64,000 nucleotides of DNA from an uncultured Verrucomicrobiota bacterium. Lineage in GTDB: Bacteria; Verrucomicrobiota; Verrucomicrobiia; Limisphaerales; UBA9464. The stretch is taken from assembly GCA_903939515.1 (NCBI GenBank), contig CAJAHH010000010.1, forward strand, positions 1 through 64,000, read 5' to 3'. A program made the translations under genes and the position numbers. Under the pieces are notes generated by a model, which was given only the letters and a program-made list of their open reading frames with translations, did no database searches and was not told the DNA's origin. This document shows, in pieces, positions 47,677 through 56,470 of the stretch. How positions within the stretch are numbered: the stretch's first letter is position 1; the number at the start of each line of letters is the position of its first letter.

Positions 47677-48723
47677 ATGCCCCGCCGGTTTTTGAGTCTT
47701 TTTGCCATCATCGGATGCGCCTTGGGGGCGCAGAATTCTCCGGTGATCAAGTTGCAATACTTGGCCGACAAGCCGCCCACGCTGTCCTCCCACGCTTCGA
47801 CCATCGAAGAGACACCCCAGGGGATGGCCGCCGCCTGGTTCGGGGGCACCGCCGAACGAGCCAAAGACGTGGTGATCTGGTTCTCGAAGAAACCGCAGCA
47901 TCAGTGGCTCAAGCCCGTCGAAGTGGCCCGAGGCACCGAAGACGCGGGCGCCCCTCAATACGCCTGCTGGAACCCAGTGCTCTGGCAGCAACCTGGCGGT
48001 AGCCTGTGGCTCTTCTACAAGGTCGGCCCGAGCCCGGACACATGGTGGGGACGCGTTCAAGAATCCAAGGATGGCGGCCGGACCTGGAGCAAGTCGCGCC
48101 GATTGCCCGACGGCCAAGTAGGGCCCGTGCGCAACAAACCGGTGTTGTTGGCTGATGGCACCCTTCTCTGCGGAGCCAGCTCCGAGGATGCTGGCTGGCG
48201 GCTCCACATGGAGTGGTCCAAACCTCCCTTCACTGAGTGGCATCGAACCGGAGCACTGAATACCGCCGACCAATGGGGCGCGATTCAACCCACCGTGCTA
48301 ATTTGGGACGGCGGCCGCATCCAAAGCCTGGTACGCACCCGACAAAAAGTGATCGCCGAGCACTGGAGCACGGATCAGGGCCGCACCTGGACTCCGTTGA
48401 CCAAAACCAGCCTGCCCAACCCGAACAGTGGCATCGACGCAGTGCGCCTGCGCGATGGCCGGGCTCTGCTGGTCTACAACCCGCTAGCCGAAAACCGCAG
48501 TGTGATCGGGCTGGCCATTACGTCGGACGGCAAGTCCTGGAAGCATGTCACCGACCTCGAGAGCACCCAGGAACCGGGCAAGGCCGACCTCGCCCACAAC
48601 CCGGGCGAACTCAGCTATCCGGCGGTGGTGCAGGCCCGCGATGGCAAGGTGCACATCACCTACACTTGGAAGCGCGAAAAAATCCGCCACGTGATCGTGG
48701 ATCCAGCCCGGATCGCCAACTGA
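47677..48723 (+). CDS. Secreted sialidase/BNR-repeat-like protein
   Basis: 348 residues from the ATG at 47677, where MPRRFLSLFAIIGCALGAQ forms a signal peptide; upstream in-frame starts (47638, 47506) only lengthen it. Asp-box type repeats are visible: SKDGGRTWS, STDQGRTWT and TSDGKSW, as in six-bladed beta-propeller sialidases. SHASTIEETPQGMAAAWFGG near the N-terminus and AWNPVLWQ-like and GELSYPAVVQARDGKVHITY segments fit the 'exo-alpha-sialidase family' of Verrucomicrobia and Planctomycetes. True sialidase activity is unproven. Divergent from the ABC ATPase. Confidence 0.83.
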   Translation: MPRRFLSLFAIIGCALGAQNSPVIKLQYLADKPPTLSSHASTIEETPQGMAAAWFGGTAERAKDVVIWFSKKPQHQWLKPVEVARGTEDAGAPQYACWNPVLWQQPGGSLWLFYKVGPSPDTWWGRVQESKDGGRTWSKSRRLPDGQVGPVRNKPVLLADGTLLCGASSEDAGWRLHMEWSKPPFTEWHRTGALNTADQWGAIQPTVLIWDGGRIQSLVRTRQKVIAEHWSTDQGRTWTPLTKTSLPNPNSGIDAVRLRDGRALLVYNPLAENRSVIGLAITSDGKSWKHVTDLESTQEPGKADLAHNPGELSYPAVVQARDGKVHITYTWKREKIRHVIVDPARIAN

Positions 48724-48821
48724 CGTCAGAAGACTTCAGAATCGAAGTCCGTTTTTCAGCACCTTTAAGCCCACATTGAGCCCCCGTTCAGCCCCCGTTC
48801 AGCCCTCGGAAATGGCGGGCC

Positions 48822-50813
48822 TCACTGATACGTGCGCCGCAGGTGGCTGGGCAGCACGTTCAGCTCAGCCCGGTATTTGGCGACCGTGCGCCGGGCGATC
48901 ATGACGTTCTTCTCCTTGAGCTTGTTGACCAACTGATCGTCGGAGAGAGGCTTGGCCGGGTTTTCACCGGCGATGAGCTCGGCCAGAATGTTCTTCACCG
49001 AGGTGTTGGACACCGTCTGACCGTCGGCCGTCGCCACACCGGAGGTGAAGAAGAACTTCATTTCGAAGATCCCCTGAGGCGTGCGCATGAACTTGCCGGA
49101 GACCGCTCGACTCACGGTCGTCTCATGGACACCCACCACCTCGGCCACCATGACCATGGTCATGGGCTTGAGGTGCTCGACTCCCTTTTCCATGAAATCC
49201 CGCTGACGCTTCACGATCTCGCGGCCGATGCTCAAAATGGTGCTCTGGCGCTGGTTGAGACTCTTGATGAGAAACTTGCCGGCTTTGATCTTGTCGCGCA
49301 CGTATTCGCGGACCTCGGCGGAAGTTTCCGCCTGAGCCAGCAAATCCTTGTAGGTGCTGCTAATGCGCAACTGGGGCATGAACTCATCCTTGCCAGCCAC
49401 TTCGTACTCCACCTTTTGACGCGTCTCAGTAATCGGTAAAAAATCGCACAGAAAGATTCGGTTGAGATCGGCCACCAAGACCTCAGTCGCACCGCCACCA
49501 ACCTTCATTTCCTCGGATGACAACTGTTCGGCACAGGCCTTGAGGCGTTTGTCGGCGGCCGAGCTGAAGGAGGCCTTCCCCAAGAACCGGTGGTACAGGC
49601 GTTCGTCACCCCGCACGATGCGGGTGAGGTCTTCGGCGATGCCGGAAAGGAGCGACTCCGGCACGATCTTACCCCCCGACGCCAACCAACGGCTCCTGCC
49701 CTCGATCGCTGCTAGCAGCCGATGTTCCGCGGCAAGGTCGCCAGTGAACCGCCACTGCCGGAGGCCCTCGCGGGTTTGCATCGAGAGTCGGTAGCGGAGG
49801 TGAGTGATCACCTCGTCGTCTTCATCGGGATCGCTCAGGATCTCCGCCAGCGAGGGCGGATCTTCGATGTCCGTCGCCTTGATGTCCGGGCTGGGATCAT
49901 CGACCACGCGCCGGATGACCTCCAACTCTGGCACCACGTATTGTTCAGGATCGCGGGAAAAATCGGAACCCGGCCTGGGATCGAGCCGGGCGATCCGTCC
50001 CGCGGCCTCCTGGGCCTCGGACGGGGTGATTCCCAACTGGCGGGCGATCTCGGGAAATCGCCGTTTACCCAACTCCTCCATGTAGTCGCGGAGGATGAGG
50101 TATTCCAGATCGTTGGTCCGGCCTGCTCGTTCCATCTGGAGCATCAGGCACTCCCGAAGGTCTCGAGCCCCGACACCGGGGGGTTCGAAGGATTGAAGGA
50201 CCGACAGCACTTCCAGAATTCGCTCGGTCGAGAAGCCTGTGGAGAAGGTGAGTTCTTCGGGTTGGGCCGTCAGATAACCCCGGTCGTCGATGTTTCCGAT
50301 GAGTAATTCGGAGACTTCACGCTGTTCGGGGGTCAACTCGGTGAAGCGCACCTGCTCCAGCAAGTACTCCTGCAAGGATTGGCCCGTGGTCAGGGAATCA
50401 AAGAGGTGCTGACGGCGCTCTTCATCCTCCTGGGTGACCTTGTTGACCGTGTTGTTTTGGGCGAAAACCTCGCGCCATTCCTCGTCCAGCTTGAGGAGCT
50501 TCTGGAGATCTTCAGAAAAACGATCGACCGGCTCGTCGTCGTGCTTTTCAAGCGCTGGATCAAACTGAACATCGAGCGGGGGCTCCGCGGGATCAGCGGC
50601 GGCCGCCTCGGCCTCGGCTTTGGCTTCCCGGGCCTCGACATCGATCTCAAGGGATCCGATCTCTTCCAGAACAGGGTTCAACTGGAGCTCTTGCTCCACC
50701 ATCGCCTTGAGCTCCAACACCGGCGCCTGCAGAAGCGCCAGCGAATGCTGGAGCTGCGGCGACAGCACCATCTGCTGGGAAAGCCGTTGGCTGAGTTGAA
50801 GTCCCGCGGACAT
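48822..50813 (-). CDS. rpoN: RNA polymerase sigma-54 factor RpoN with internal insertion
   Basis: 663 residues from the ATG at 50813 (MSAGLQLSQRLSQQMVLSPQ), much longer than the usual 430-500. Region I (LSQQMVLSPQLQHSLALLQA) and the acidic linker are normal. The core-binding domain starts DSLTTGQSLQEYLLEQVRFT. Around residues 303-467 a segment of about 160 residues (VIRRVVDDPSPDI onward) is inserted before the usual continuation EFMPQLRISSTYKDLLAQAE. The HTH (LKPMTMVMVAEVVGVHETTV) and RpoN box (ARRTVAKYRAELNVLPSHLR) are intact, so it should recognise -24/-12 promoters. In E. coli and many bacteria it serves nitrogen and flagellar genes; the targets here are unknown. Confidence 0.93.
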   Translation of the reverse strand: MSAGLQLSQRLSQQMVLSPQLQHSLALLQAPVLELKAMVEQELQLNPVLEEIGSLEIDVEAREAKAEAEAAAADPAEPPLDVQFDPALEKHDDEPVDRFSEDLQKLLKLDEEWREVFAQNNTVNKVTQEDEERRQHLFDSLTTGQSLQEYLLEQVRFTELTPEQREVSELLIGNIDDRGYLTAQPEELTFSTGFSTERILEVLSVLQSFEPPGVGARDLRECLMLQMERAGRTNDLEYLILRDYMEELGKRRFPEIARQLGITPSEAQEAAGRIARLDPRPGSDFSRDPEQYVVPELEVIRRVVDDPSPDIKATDIEDPPSLAEILSDPDEDDEVITHLRYRLSMQTREGLRQWRFTGDLAAEHRLLAAIEGRSRWLASGGKIVPESLLSGIAEDLTRIVRGDERLYHRFLGKASFSSAADKRLKACAEQLSSEEMKVGGGATEVLVADLNRIFLCDFLPITETRQKVEYEVAGKDEFMPQLRISSTYKDLLAQAETSAEVREYVRDKIKAGKFLIKSLNQRQSTILSIGREIVKRQRDFMEKGVEHLKPMTMVMVAEVVGVHETTVSRAVSGKFMRTPQGIFEMKFFFTSGVATADGQTVSNTSVKNILAELIAGENPAKPLSDDQLVNKLKEKNVMIARRTVAKYRAELNVLPSHLRRTYQ

Positions 50814-50954
50814 CGACCTGCAAGGTACCGCAAGAATCTTGCCAATCAAAGAAAGAACCGAAACCACGGGCCTAAAATCTACTTTCAGCGCCGAAAATCA
50901 CGCGCTGGCCCTGCAATCTTGCCTCTGACGATCTAATGCTCTTTGACGATTCAG

Positions 50955-51638
50955 TTACGCGGTTTTCCGAGCCACTGGGCGTCGCTCTTTCTGACGCCAA
51001 GCCAACTCTCGACGCTGCGATTCGGCGCGCAACAACTCCTCGGCCGACCAACCGGCCGCCTGACACTGGGCCGACAAGTCGAATAACGCCTGAGCAATGG
51101 CCTTGCGATCACCTACCTTGGGTTTCGGGGGAACCGTGGCCAACCCGGCCTTGGCTGCTTTTTTGAGCAGTTTCTGAGAACGCATCAATGCAGGCAGGTG
51201 CCGCGGAATCCCATCCAGAGCCGATTTCCGCTCATGCTTAGAACCCGCCTTCTCTGTCTTCTTGATGGATTCCCAATTGGCCCAGACCTGATCGATATTC
51301 TTCACCGTCACCGATCCAAAGACATGGGGATGGCGGCGAATGAGCTTGTCTACTAAGTGCTGGCAGACCGCATCAAAATCAAACACCCCACGCTCCCGCG
51401 CCAACTGGGCATGGAAAACCACCTGAAGGAGCAGGTCTCCCAACTCCTCGGCCATCTCCACATCATCGCCGGCGTCGATCGCATCCATCAATTCATACAC
51501 CTCCTCCACGGCATGGGAGCGGAGGGAACGGTGGTCTTGCTCGCGATCCCAAGGGCATCCGTCCGGAGCGCGAAGAGCGGCCATCACCTCGAGCAGTTGT
51601 CGGATGGGGGCAAGTCGTCGGGATGGGGCTTTGGGCAT
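50955..51638 (-). CDS. mazG: MazG nucleoside triphosphate pyrophosphohydrolase
   Basis: 227 residues. PDGCPWDREQDHRSLRSHAV is the family signature start. The acidic metal-binding residues are E45-E-V-Y-E49 and E64-E-L-G-D68. The second half has the shorter duplicated helical domain, ending VWANWESIKKTEK. MazG hydrolyses NTPs and dNTPs to NMP plus pyrophosphate and helps cleanse noncanonical nucleotides. It lies 27 bases after proB on the same strand, while rpoN follows 141 bases further. The three may be one transcript. Confidence 0.94.
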   Translation of the reverse strand: MPKAPSRRLAPIRQLLEVMAALRAPDGCPWDREQDHRSLRSHAVEEVYELMDAIDAGDDVEMAEELGDLLLQVVFHAQLARERGVFDFDAVCQHLVDKLIRRHPHVFGSVTVKNIDQVWANWESIKKTEKAGSKHERKSALDGIPRHLPALMRSQKLLKKAAKAGLATVPPKPKVGDRKAIAQALFDLSAQCQAAGWSAEELLRAESQRRELAWRQKERRPVARKTA

Positions 51639-51665
51639 AGGATTCGTGTTCGATGAGCTAACGAT

Positions 51666-52742
51666 TCAGAGCACCACAAGATCATCTCGATGAATAATCT
51701 CTGCCTGCTTTTGAGAGCGTTCGCGCACCTCAGCCGCAGAGGCACCGGCCAGCCCTCGGGCCAATTCCCGACCTTCCGGATCGCAAATTCGAACCACATC
51801 GCCCGCCTGAAACTCTCCCTCGCAGCGAATAATTCCCGGAGCGAGCAGGCTGCGCCCGTGATCCCTCAGCGCGACCACGGCTCCGGCGTCCACCGTCAGG
51901 GTTCCTTCGGCATGGTGGTAAAAGGCGATCCAACGCTTGCGACTCGAGAGGCGGCCAGAACCGGCCAAGAAACGGGTGCCGACGGACTCGCCATTCACAA
52001 TTTTCTCCAAGGCGTCATGCCGGTGCCCTGGAGCAATGACCAAGGGAATGCCCGAGCGAACGACGATCTTCGCAGCCAAAATCTTGGTGGTCATGCCACC
52101 GGTGGCCGTCTCGCTCGAGGTCCCACCGGCCATGGCCTCGATCCGCGCATCGACCGCTTCCACCGTCTCCAATAATCGGGCCTCCGGCTTTCCGAAGTGC
52201 TCAATTAAGCCGTCGGCCGTCGTCAAAATGACCAGTAAATCGGCCGGCAAGAGGCTGGCAACCAGTGCAGACAACCGATCGTTGTCTCCGAACTTCAACT
52301 CTGTCACCGACACCACATCGTTCTCGTTGATAATGGGCAGGACCTTGTGCTTGAGCAGGGTCAGCAGGGTATTCCGCGCATTGAGGTGCCGGGTGTGGTC
52401 GGCCAGGTCGTCGTGGGTCAAAAGCACTTGAGCCACAGGTTGGTCGTAGTGGCGGAAGAGCGACTCGTACAGAGCCATCAACCGCGATTGCCCGACCGCG
52501 GCACAGGCCTGTCGTTCGGCCAGACTCCCCGGACGCCGATCATAACCGAGCACTCCCATGCCGGCCCCGACGGCTCCCGAGGTGACTACTACTACCTCGT
52601 GGCCCGCCGACCGGAGTCGGGCGATCTGGGCCACCAGTTGAGCAAACTGTACCAAGTCGAGCCGCTTGGAGGCATCGGTAAGGACACCGGTTCCCAGCTT
52701 CACGACCACACGACGGGCAGATGGAGGCGCAGACGAACGCAC
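51666..52742 (-). CDS. proB: Glutamate 5-kinase
   Basis: 358 residues. The N-terminal VVVKLGTGVLT (12-22) is the ATP-binding start of the amino-acid-kinase fold. VVVVTSGAVGAGMGVLGY, INENDVVSVTELKFGDNDRL and the Thr/Asp block ILTTADGLIEHFG are also conserved. The last about 80 residues form a PUA domain, as in E. coli ProB. It makes gamma-glutamyl phosphate, the first step of proline synthesis, and is usually feedback-inhibited by proline. proA is not in the window. Gene order proB-mazG-rpoN on the minus strand. Confidence 0.96.
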   Translation of the reverse strand: MRSSAPPSARRVVVKLGTGVLTDASKRLDLVQFAQLVAQIARLRSAGHEVVVVTSGAVGAGMGVLGYDRRPGSLAERQACAAVGQSRLMALYESLFRHYDQPVAQVLLTHDDLADHTRHLNARNTLLTLLKHKVLPIINENDVVSVTELKFGDNDRLSALVASLLPADLLVILTTADGLIEHFGKPEARLLETVEAVDARIEAMAGGTSSETATGGMTTKILAAKIVVRSGIPLVIAPGHRHDALEKIVNGESVGTRFLAGSGRLSSRKRWIAFYHHAEGTLTVDAGAVVALRDHGRSLLAPGIIRCEGEFQAGDVVRICDPEGRELARGLAGASAAEVRERSQKQAEIIHRDDLVVL

Positions 52743-52891
52743 GGCAGAGAGTCTCCCAATTCACCGCCTCGGCTCAATCCGCAAGTCACACCTCATCAAG
52801 CACAGAACACCGCGATCCCGGACTCCGCTCCATTCAAACCAGAGTCTTCGAAGCTGTTGGTGCTTTTGGCAGTCGATCGTAGTGTCTGTGC

Positions 52892-55432
52892 GTGCCGCCG
52901 TTCGCTGCCCCACCGGAAAACCCTGATTCACCTGCGGGTCTGCATCAGATCATTGTCCCCGACCTGTGGCAGCAGCAGGCCGTGTCGGCACTGCGGGCAG
53001 GCAAGGACGTGGTCATCCATGCGCCCACCGGCGCCGGCAAGACGCTGGTGTTCGAATTGTGGTCGAAGTCGGGTAGAAACCGGGGCCAAGCCATTTACAC
53101 AGTGCCCACTCGGGCGTTGGCCAACGACAAGCTGGCCGAATGGCGAGCCCGGGGTTGGAACGTAGGCATCGCCACCGGCGACCTATCCGAAAACCTCGAT
53201 GCCCCGATTCTTGTCGCCACCCTCGAAACACAGAAAAACAGACTCATCCGAGGCGATGGACCTACCCTGCTCATCGTCGACGAGTACCAGATGCTCGGCG
53301 ATGAAGACCGAGGGCTGAACTACGAACTGGCTCTGGCGCTGGCTCCATCGCAAACGCAACTGCTGCTCCTGAGCGGCTCGGTGGCCAACCCTGATCAGGT
53401 GGCCAACTGGCTGCGCCGTCTGGGGCGTGCCGTCGAAGTGGTCAAACACACCGTCCGTCCCGTGCCACTGGACGAGGTCTTCGCCAACGAACTCAACTGG
53501 CGATTGCCGCCGGAAATCCGCAGCTACTGGCCGCGCCTGTGCGCCAAGGCCTTGGCCGAGGGGTTGGGGCCGGTGCTACTGTTCGCACCCCGACGAGCCC
53601 ATGCCGAAGAACTCGCCTCGGACATAGCCCGACAACTGCCCTGTCCGCATCCGCTGCAATTAACCGAAGCCCAGAAACGGCTCGTCGGCGAACCCCTGGC
53701 CAAAATGCTCAAATCCCGAGTGGCCTATCACCACAGTGGTTTGAGCTACGCGGTGCGCGCCGGAGTCATTGAGCCCCTCACCAAGGCAGGCCAACTCCGA
53801 GTCGTCGTGGCCACGATGGGGTTGGCCGCCGGTATTAACTTTAGCCTGCGATCGGTGGCCATCACGGCCGCGCAGTACAAGCGGGACGGACGCGAGATTC
53901 CTCTGAGGGGTGACGAGATCCTGCAAATGTTCGGACGCGCCGGACGCCGCGGGCTCGACGAGATGGGTTACGTGCTCGTCAGTGCCAATGAGTTGCGGAT
54001 GCGCGATGGACACCCCTGCGCTCTCGCCCGATCGGGCATGGTCGATTGGAGCGCCCTACTGGGTCTCATGGCGGTCGCAGCCGACGCGGGCAAATCCCCC
54101 TTTGTCGAGGCCGTGCGGGTGCAGGAGCGCTTGTTCACCACCAAGCCCATCATCCTTGGCGTCGAAGAATCGCTGAAACGGCCGAACGCTCCATGCGGTT
54201 GGATGACCGACGCCGAACGAGCGCGTCAGGTCCGCAAAAAAAATCGAGAACTCCTCAACTCAGCCGGTGAATGGGAACCCTACCCCTTCTGGCAGGAACG
54301 TCCGCTGAACAAGATCTGGGTCGTCGCGGCCACGACGGCATTGCCGCAACCCTCGGAGAATGGCTCCGAAACAGCGGCCACCCCAACGGTCCCGCTCAAG
54401 TCGGCGTTGACGGTTCAAGAGGCCCTGGAAAAAGTAGGTCAAGGCGGACTCACCGCCTTGGAGGAAACGCCCGAGGGCACCCTCTACGGCCGCTCGATGA
54501 TTGTGGCCGACCGAATGACCGATGGTCGCCTGATCTTGGCCAAGTGGGTCCGCCGCTTGACCCAGTGGCACGGACGCGAAGTGAGCCATGACGTCTTCAT
54601 CGAGAACCTCAAGCCGGCCCTCGAAAAGCACCTGCTGCAACAGCGGCTCCCCGCAGTTCGTTGGGTCGAACACGAACAAGCCGTCACCGTACTGGTGAGC
54701 CTAGAACTCCAGACCATCAAGGTGCCCGTGGATCGTCATGGAGTGGCGCTGTGGCGCCCAAAAGAACGCGAGGTGCTTTCGGCCGTCTGCGCGCGCTGCG
54801 AATGGACCGAGATCTGCCGCGGGCTTTCGGCCGCCCCAGGCACCGCACTCACCTGGCGACGCCTCGGGTTGGTCGATGCTCAGGGCAATCCGACCCGGCG
54901 CGGACGCGTGGTGAGTTTCTTCTCCGGCGGCGATGGTCTAGCCATCGCGGCTGCTCTGGAAGACACCACTTACCCATTGGAGGAACTGGTGTACGACCTG
55001 GCCAACCTCGACGCGGGGTTCCGCTTCTGTGCCGACGGAGACCGCTATGGCGGTCAACTGGCCTTTGCTTGCCGCAAGGCCTATGGCCCCGCGTCGATCG
55101 ATGGATACCTGGAGACCGGGCTACCCCTCAAGTATGGCACCGGAGCCGAAACGGTGGTCCGCAGGATCCATGAAGACCCGGCCTGCAAGGTGCGCTTTGT
55201 GAGCGAAGTGCTCGGTACCGGCGACATCGATCGCATGATCATCGAGTGGCGAAGCCTACTGCGGCAAATCGCCAATGCGGCACCGCTAGAATGGCCTCGG
55301 TGGACGGAGCTTCAGGCCATGGCCAAACCCCTGTTGCATGAGGTACATTCCCCCACCGAGACCATCCTACCCCCGCTCGAATACGCGCAAACCAAACGCA
55401 TCGACCACCGCTTGATTCTGAGAAGATCCTGA
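52892..55432 (+). CDS. Ski2-like superfamily 2 helicase with DEYQ motif
   Basis: 846 residues starting with a GTG. Motif I is APTGAGKT (44-51), motif Ia is YTVPTRALANDK, and motif II is D130-E-Y-Q133 instead of DExH. Motif III is LLSGSVANPD. Motif VI is QMFGRAGRRGLDEMGYVLV, typical of the Ski2/Mtr4 group. The last about 400 residues form a long C-terminal region of unknown type with LSAVCARCEWTEICRG. Such DEYQ-bearing Ski2-like proteins are uncommon in bacteria. Possible RNA or DNA unwinding; no substrate evidence. Divergent from proB, and followed by the aldolase gene after 32 bases. Confidence 0.87.
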   Translation: MPPFAAPPENPDSPAGLHQIIVPDLWQQQAVSALRAGKDVVIHAPTGAGKTLVFELWSKSGRNRGQAIYTVPTRALANDKLAEWRARGWNVGIATGDLSENLDAPILVATLETQKNRLIRGDGPTLLIVDEYQMLGDEDRGLNYELALALAPSQTQLLLLSGSVANPDQVANWLRRLGRAVEVVKHTVRPVPLDEVFANELNWRLPPEIRSYWPRLCAKALAEGLGPVLLFAPRRAHAEELASDIARQLPCPHPLQLTEAQKRLVGEPLAKMLKSRVAYHHSGLSYAVRAGVIEPLTKAGQLRVVVATMGLAAGINFSLRSVAITAAQYKRDGREIPLRGDEILQMFGRAGRRGLDEMGYVLVSANELRMRDGHPCALARSGMVDWSALLGLMAVAADAGKSPFVEAVRVQERLFTTKPIILGVEESLKRPNAPCGWMTDAERARQVRKKNRELLNSAGEWEPYPFWQERPLNKIWVVAATTALPQPSENGSETAATPTVPLKSALTVQEALEKVGQGGLTALEETPEGTLYGRSMIVADRMTDGRLILAKWVRRLTQWHGREVSHDVFIENLKPALEKHLLQQRLPAVRWVEHEQAVTVLVSLELQTIKVPVDRHGVALWRPKEREVLSAVCARCEWTEICRGLSAAPGTALTWRRLGLVDAQGNPTRRGRVVSFFSGGDGLAIAAALEDTTYPLEELVYDLANLDAGFRFCADGDRYGGQLAFACRKAYGPASIDGYLETGLPLKYGTGAETVVRRIHEDPACKVRFVSEVLGTGDIDRMIIEWRSLLRQIANAAPLEWPRWTELQAMAKPLLHEVHSPTETILPPLEYAQTKRIDHRLILRRS

Positions 55433-55464
55433 CAACCCGATTCCGGGACCCCAAACCCAACGCC

Positions 55465-56460
55465 ATGATCCACGTCCCTCCTCTCCGACCTCGGCGATCC
55501 ATCGACGGCATTTCCGCGGTGCTCCTGCCCTTCCATCCCGACGGCCGCCCCGACCGGGAAACCTGGGCCACGCTCGTCGAGCGGACCTGGGCGGCCGGAC
55601 TCACCCCCGCCGTCAACATGGACACCGGCTACGCCAACTTGTTGAGCCCGTCCGAGCGCGCCGAGTTCCTCGCCGAAACCAGTCAAATGGCCCGGGGTCG
55701 ACGCTTCATCGCCGGCACTTATATTGAGGGCCTCGCCGGTGACCCGGCCACCGTGTACGCCCGTGAGGCCTCGGTCATCCACTCGGCCGGGGGCACCCCC
55801 ATCCTATTTCCCTGCTCCGCCACCCAGCACTGGGATCGAGAGCAAACCGTGTCGCTATTCCGATCCGTCGGACAGGCCGTGCCGCAATTTCTCGGCTTCG
55901 AGCTCGGCACGATGTTCGTCCCCTTTGGCCGGATCTGGGACTTGGACACCTTCCGGGCCTTGCTCGACATTCCCCAATTGGTGGGTGCCAAGCACAGTTC
56001 CCTCAGCCGAGACCTGGAGTGGCAACGACTGGCGGTGCGCGATGCCGTTCGCCCCGAGTTCCGTGTGTATACGGGCAACGACTTGGCCATCGACCTCATC
56101 CAGTGGGGCAGCGACTACTTGTTGGGTTTGTCAGCCTTCCATGTCGAAGCCTTCGCGGCCCGAGACCGCGCCTGGGAACTCGGTGACGGACGTTTCTTCG
56201 AGTTGAACGACTGGCTGCAGTACTTAGGCATGATCGCCTTCCGCGCCCCGGTGCCCGCTTACAAACACACTTGCGCCCAGTTCCTCAAGTTACGGGGTGT
56301 CATTCCGTGCGACGCGCCACACCCACGCGGTGCCCAACGCCCCGACTCCGACCTCCCGCTTCTGGCTGACCTCGCGGAGCGCTTGGATTCCCTCACGACC
56401 GAATTCGCCCACAGCTCAAACTCATCAGCATCGGGAGACATCCACCAGAAAACCCGATAA
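55465..56460 (+). CDS. DHDPS/NAL-family class I aldolase
   Basis: 331 residues. A TIM-barrel aldolase of the dihydrodipicolinate synthase/N-acetylneuraminate lyase family: ISAVLLPFHPDGRPDRETWA is the standard first strand, and the Schiff-base lysine is K176 in LVGAKHSSLS. RVYTGNDLAIDLIQWGSDYL is the usual later block. The C-terminal tail is longer than in DapA. Pyruvate-dependent aldol chemistry is implied, but the GXXGE motif typical of DapA is altered here (MDTGYANLL), so DapA itself is unlikely. It sits between the helicase and a radical SAM gene. Confidence 0.85.
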   Translation: MIHVPPLRPRRSIDGISAVLLPFHPDGRPDRETWATLVERTWAAGLTPAVNMDTGYANLLSPSERAEFLAETSQMARGRRFIAGTYIEGLAGDPATVYAREASVIHSAGGTPILFPCSATQHWDREQTVSLFRSVGQAVPQFLGFELGTMFVPFGRIWDLDTFRALLDIPQLVGAKHSSLSRDLEWQRLAVRDAVRPEFRVYTGNDLAIDLIQWGSDYLLGLSAFHVEAFAARDRAWELGDGRFFELNDWLQYLGMIAFRAPVPAYKHTCAQFLKLRGVIPCDAPHPRGAQRPDSDLPLLADLAERLDSLTTEFAHSSNSSASGDIHQKTR

Positions 56461-56470
56461 GGTCTCCCGC

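Noticed and set aside
47101-48288. Minus-strand frame of 395 codons spanning the ABC and sialidase-like genes
   Set aside because: It crosses the divergent start region of two supported genes, in a different frame from the ABC gene and antisense to the sialidase-like gene.
56297-56470. Longer N-terminus of the radical SAM protein
   Set aside because: It overlaps the aldolase gene and has no homology; a GTG at 56471 with AAGG upstream fits the family start.
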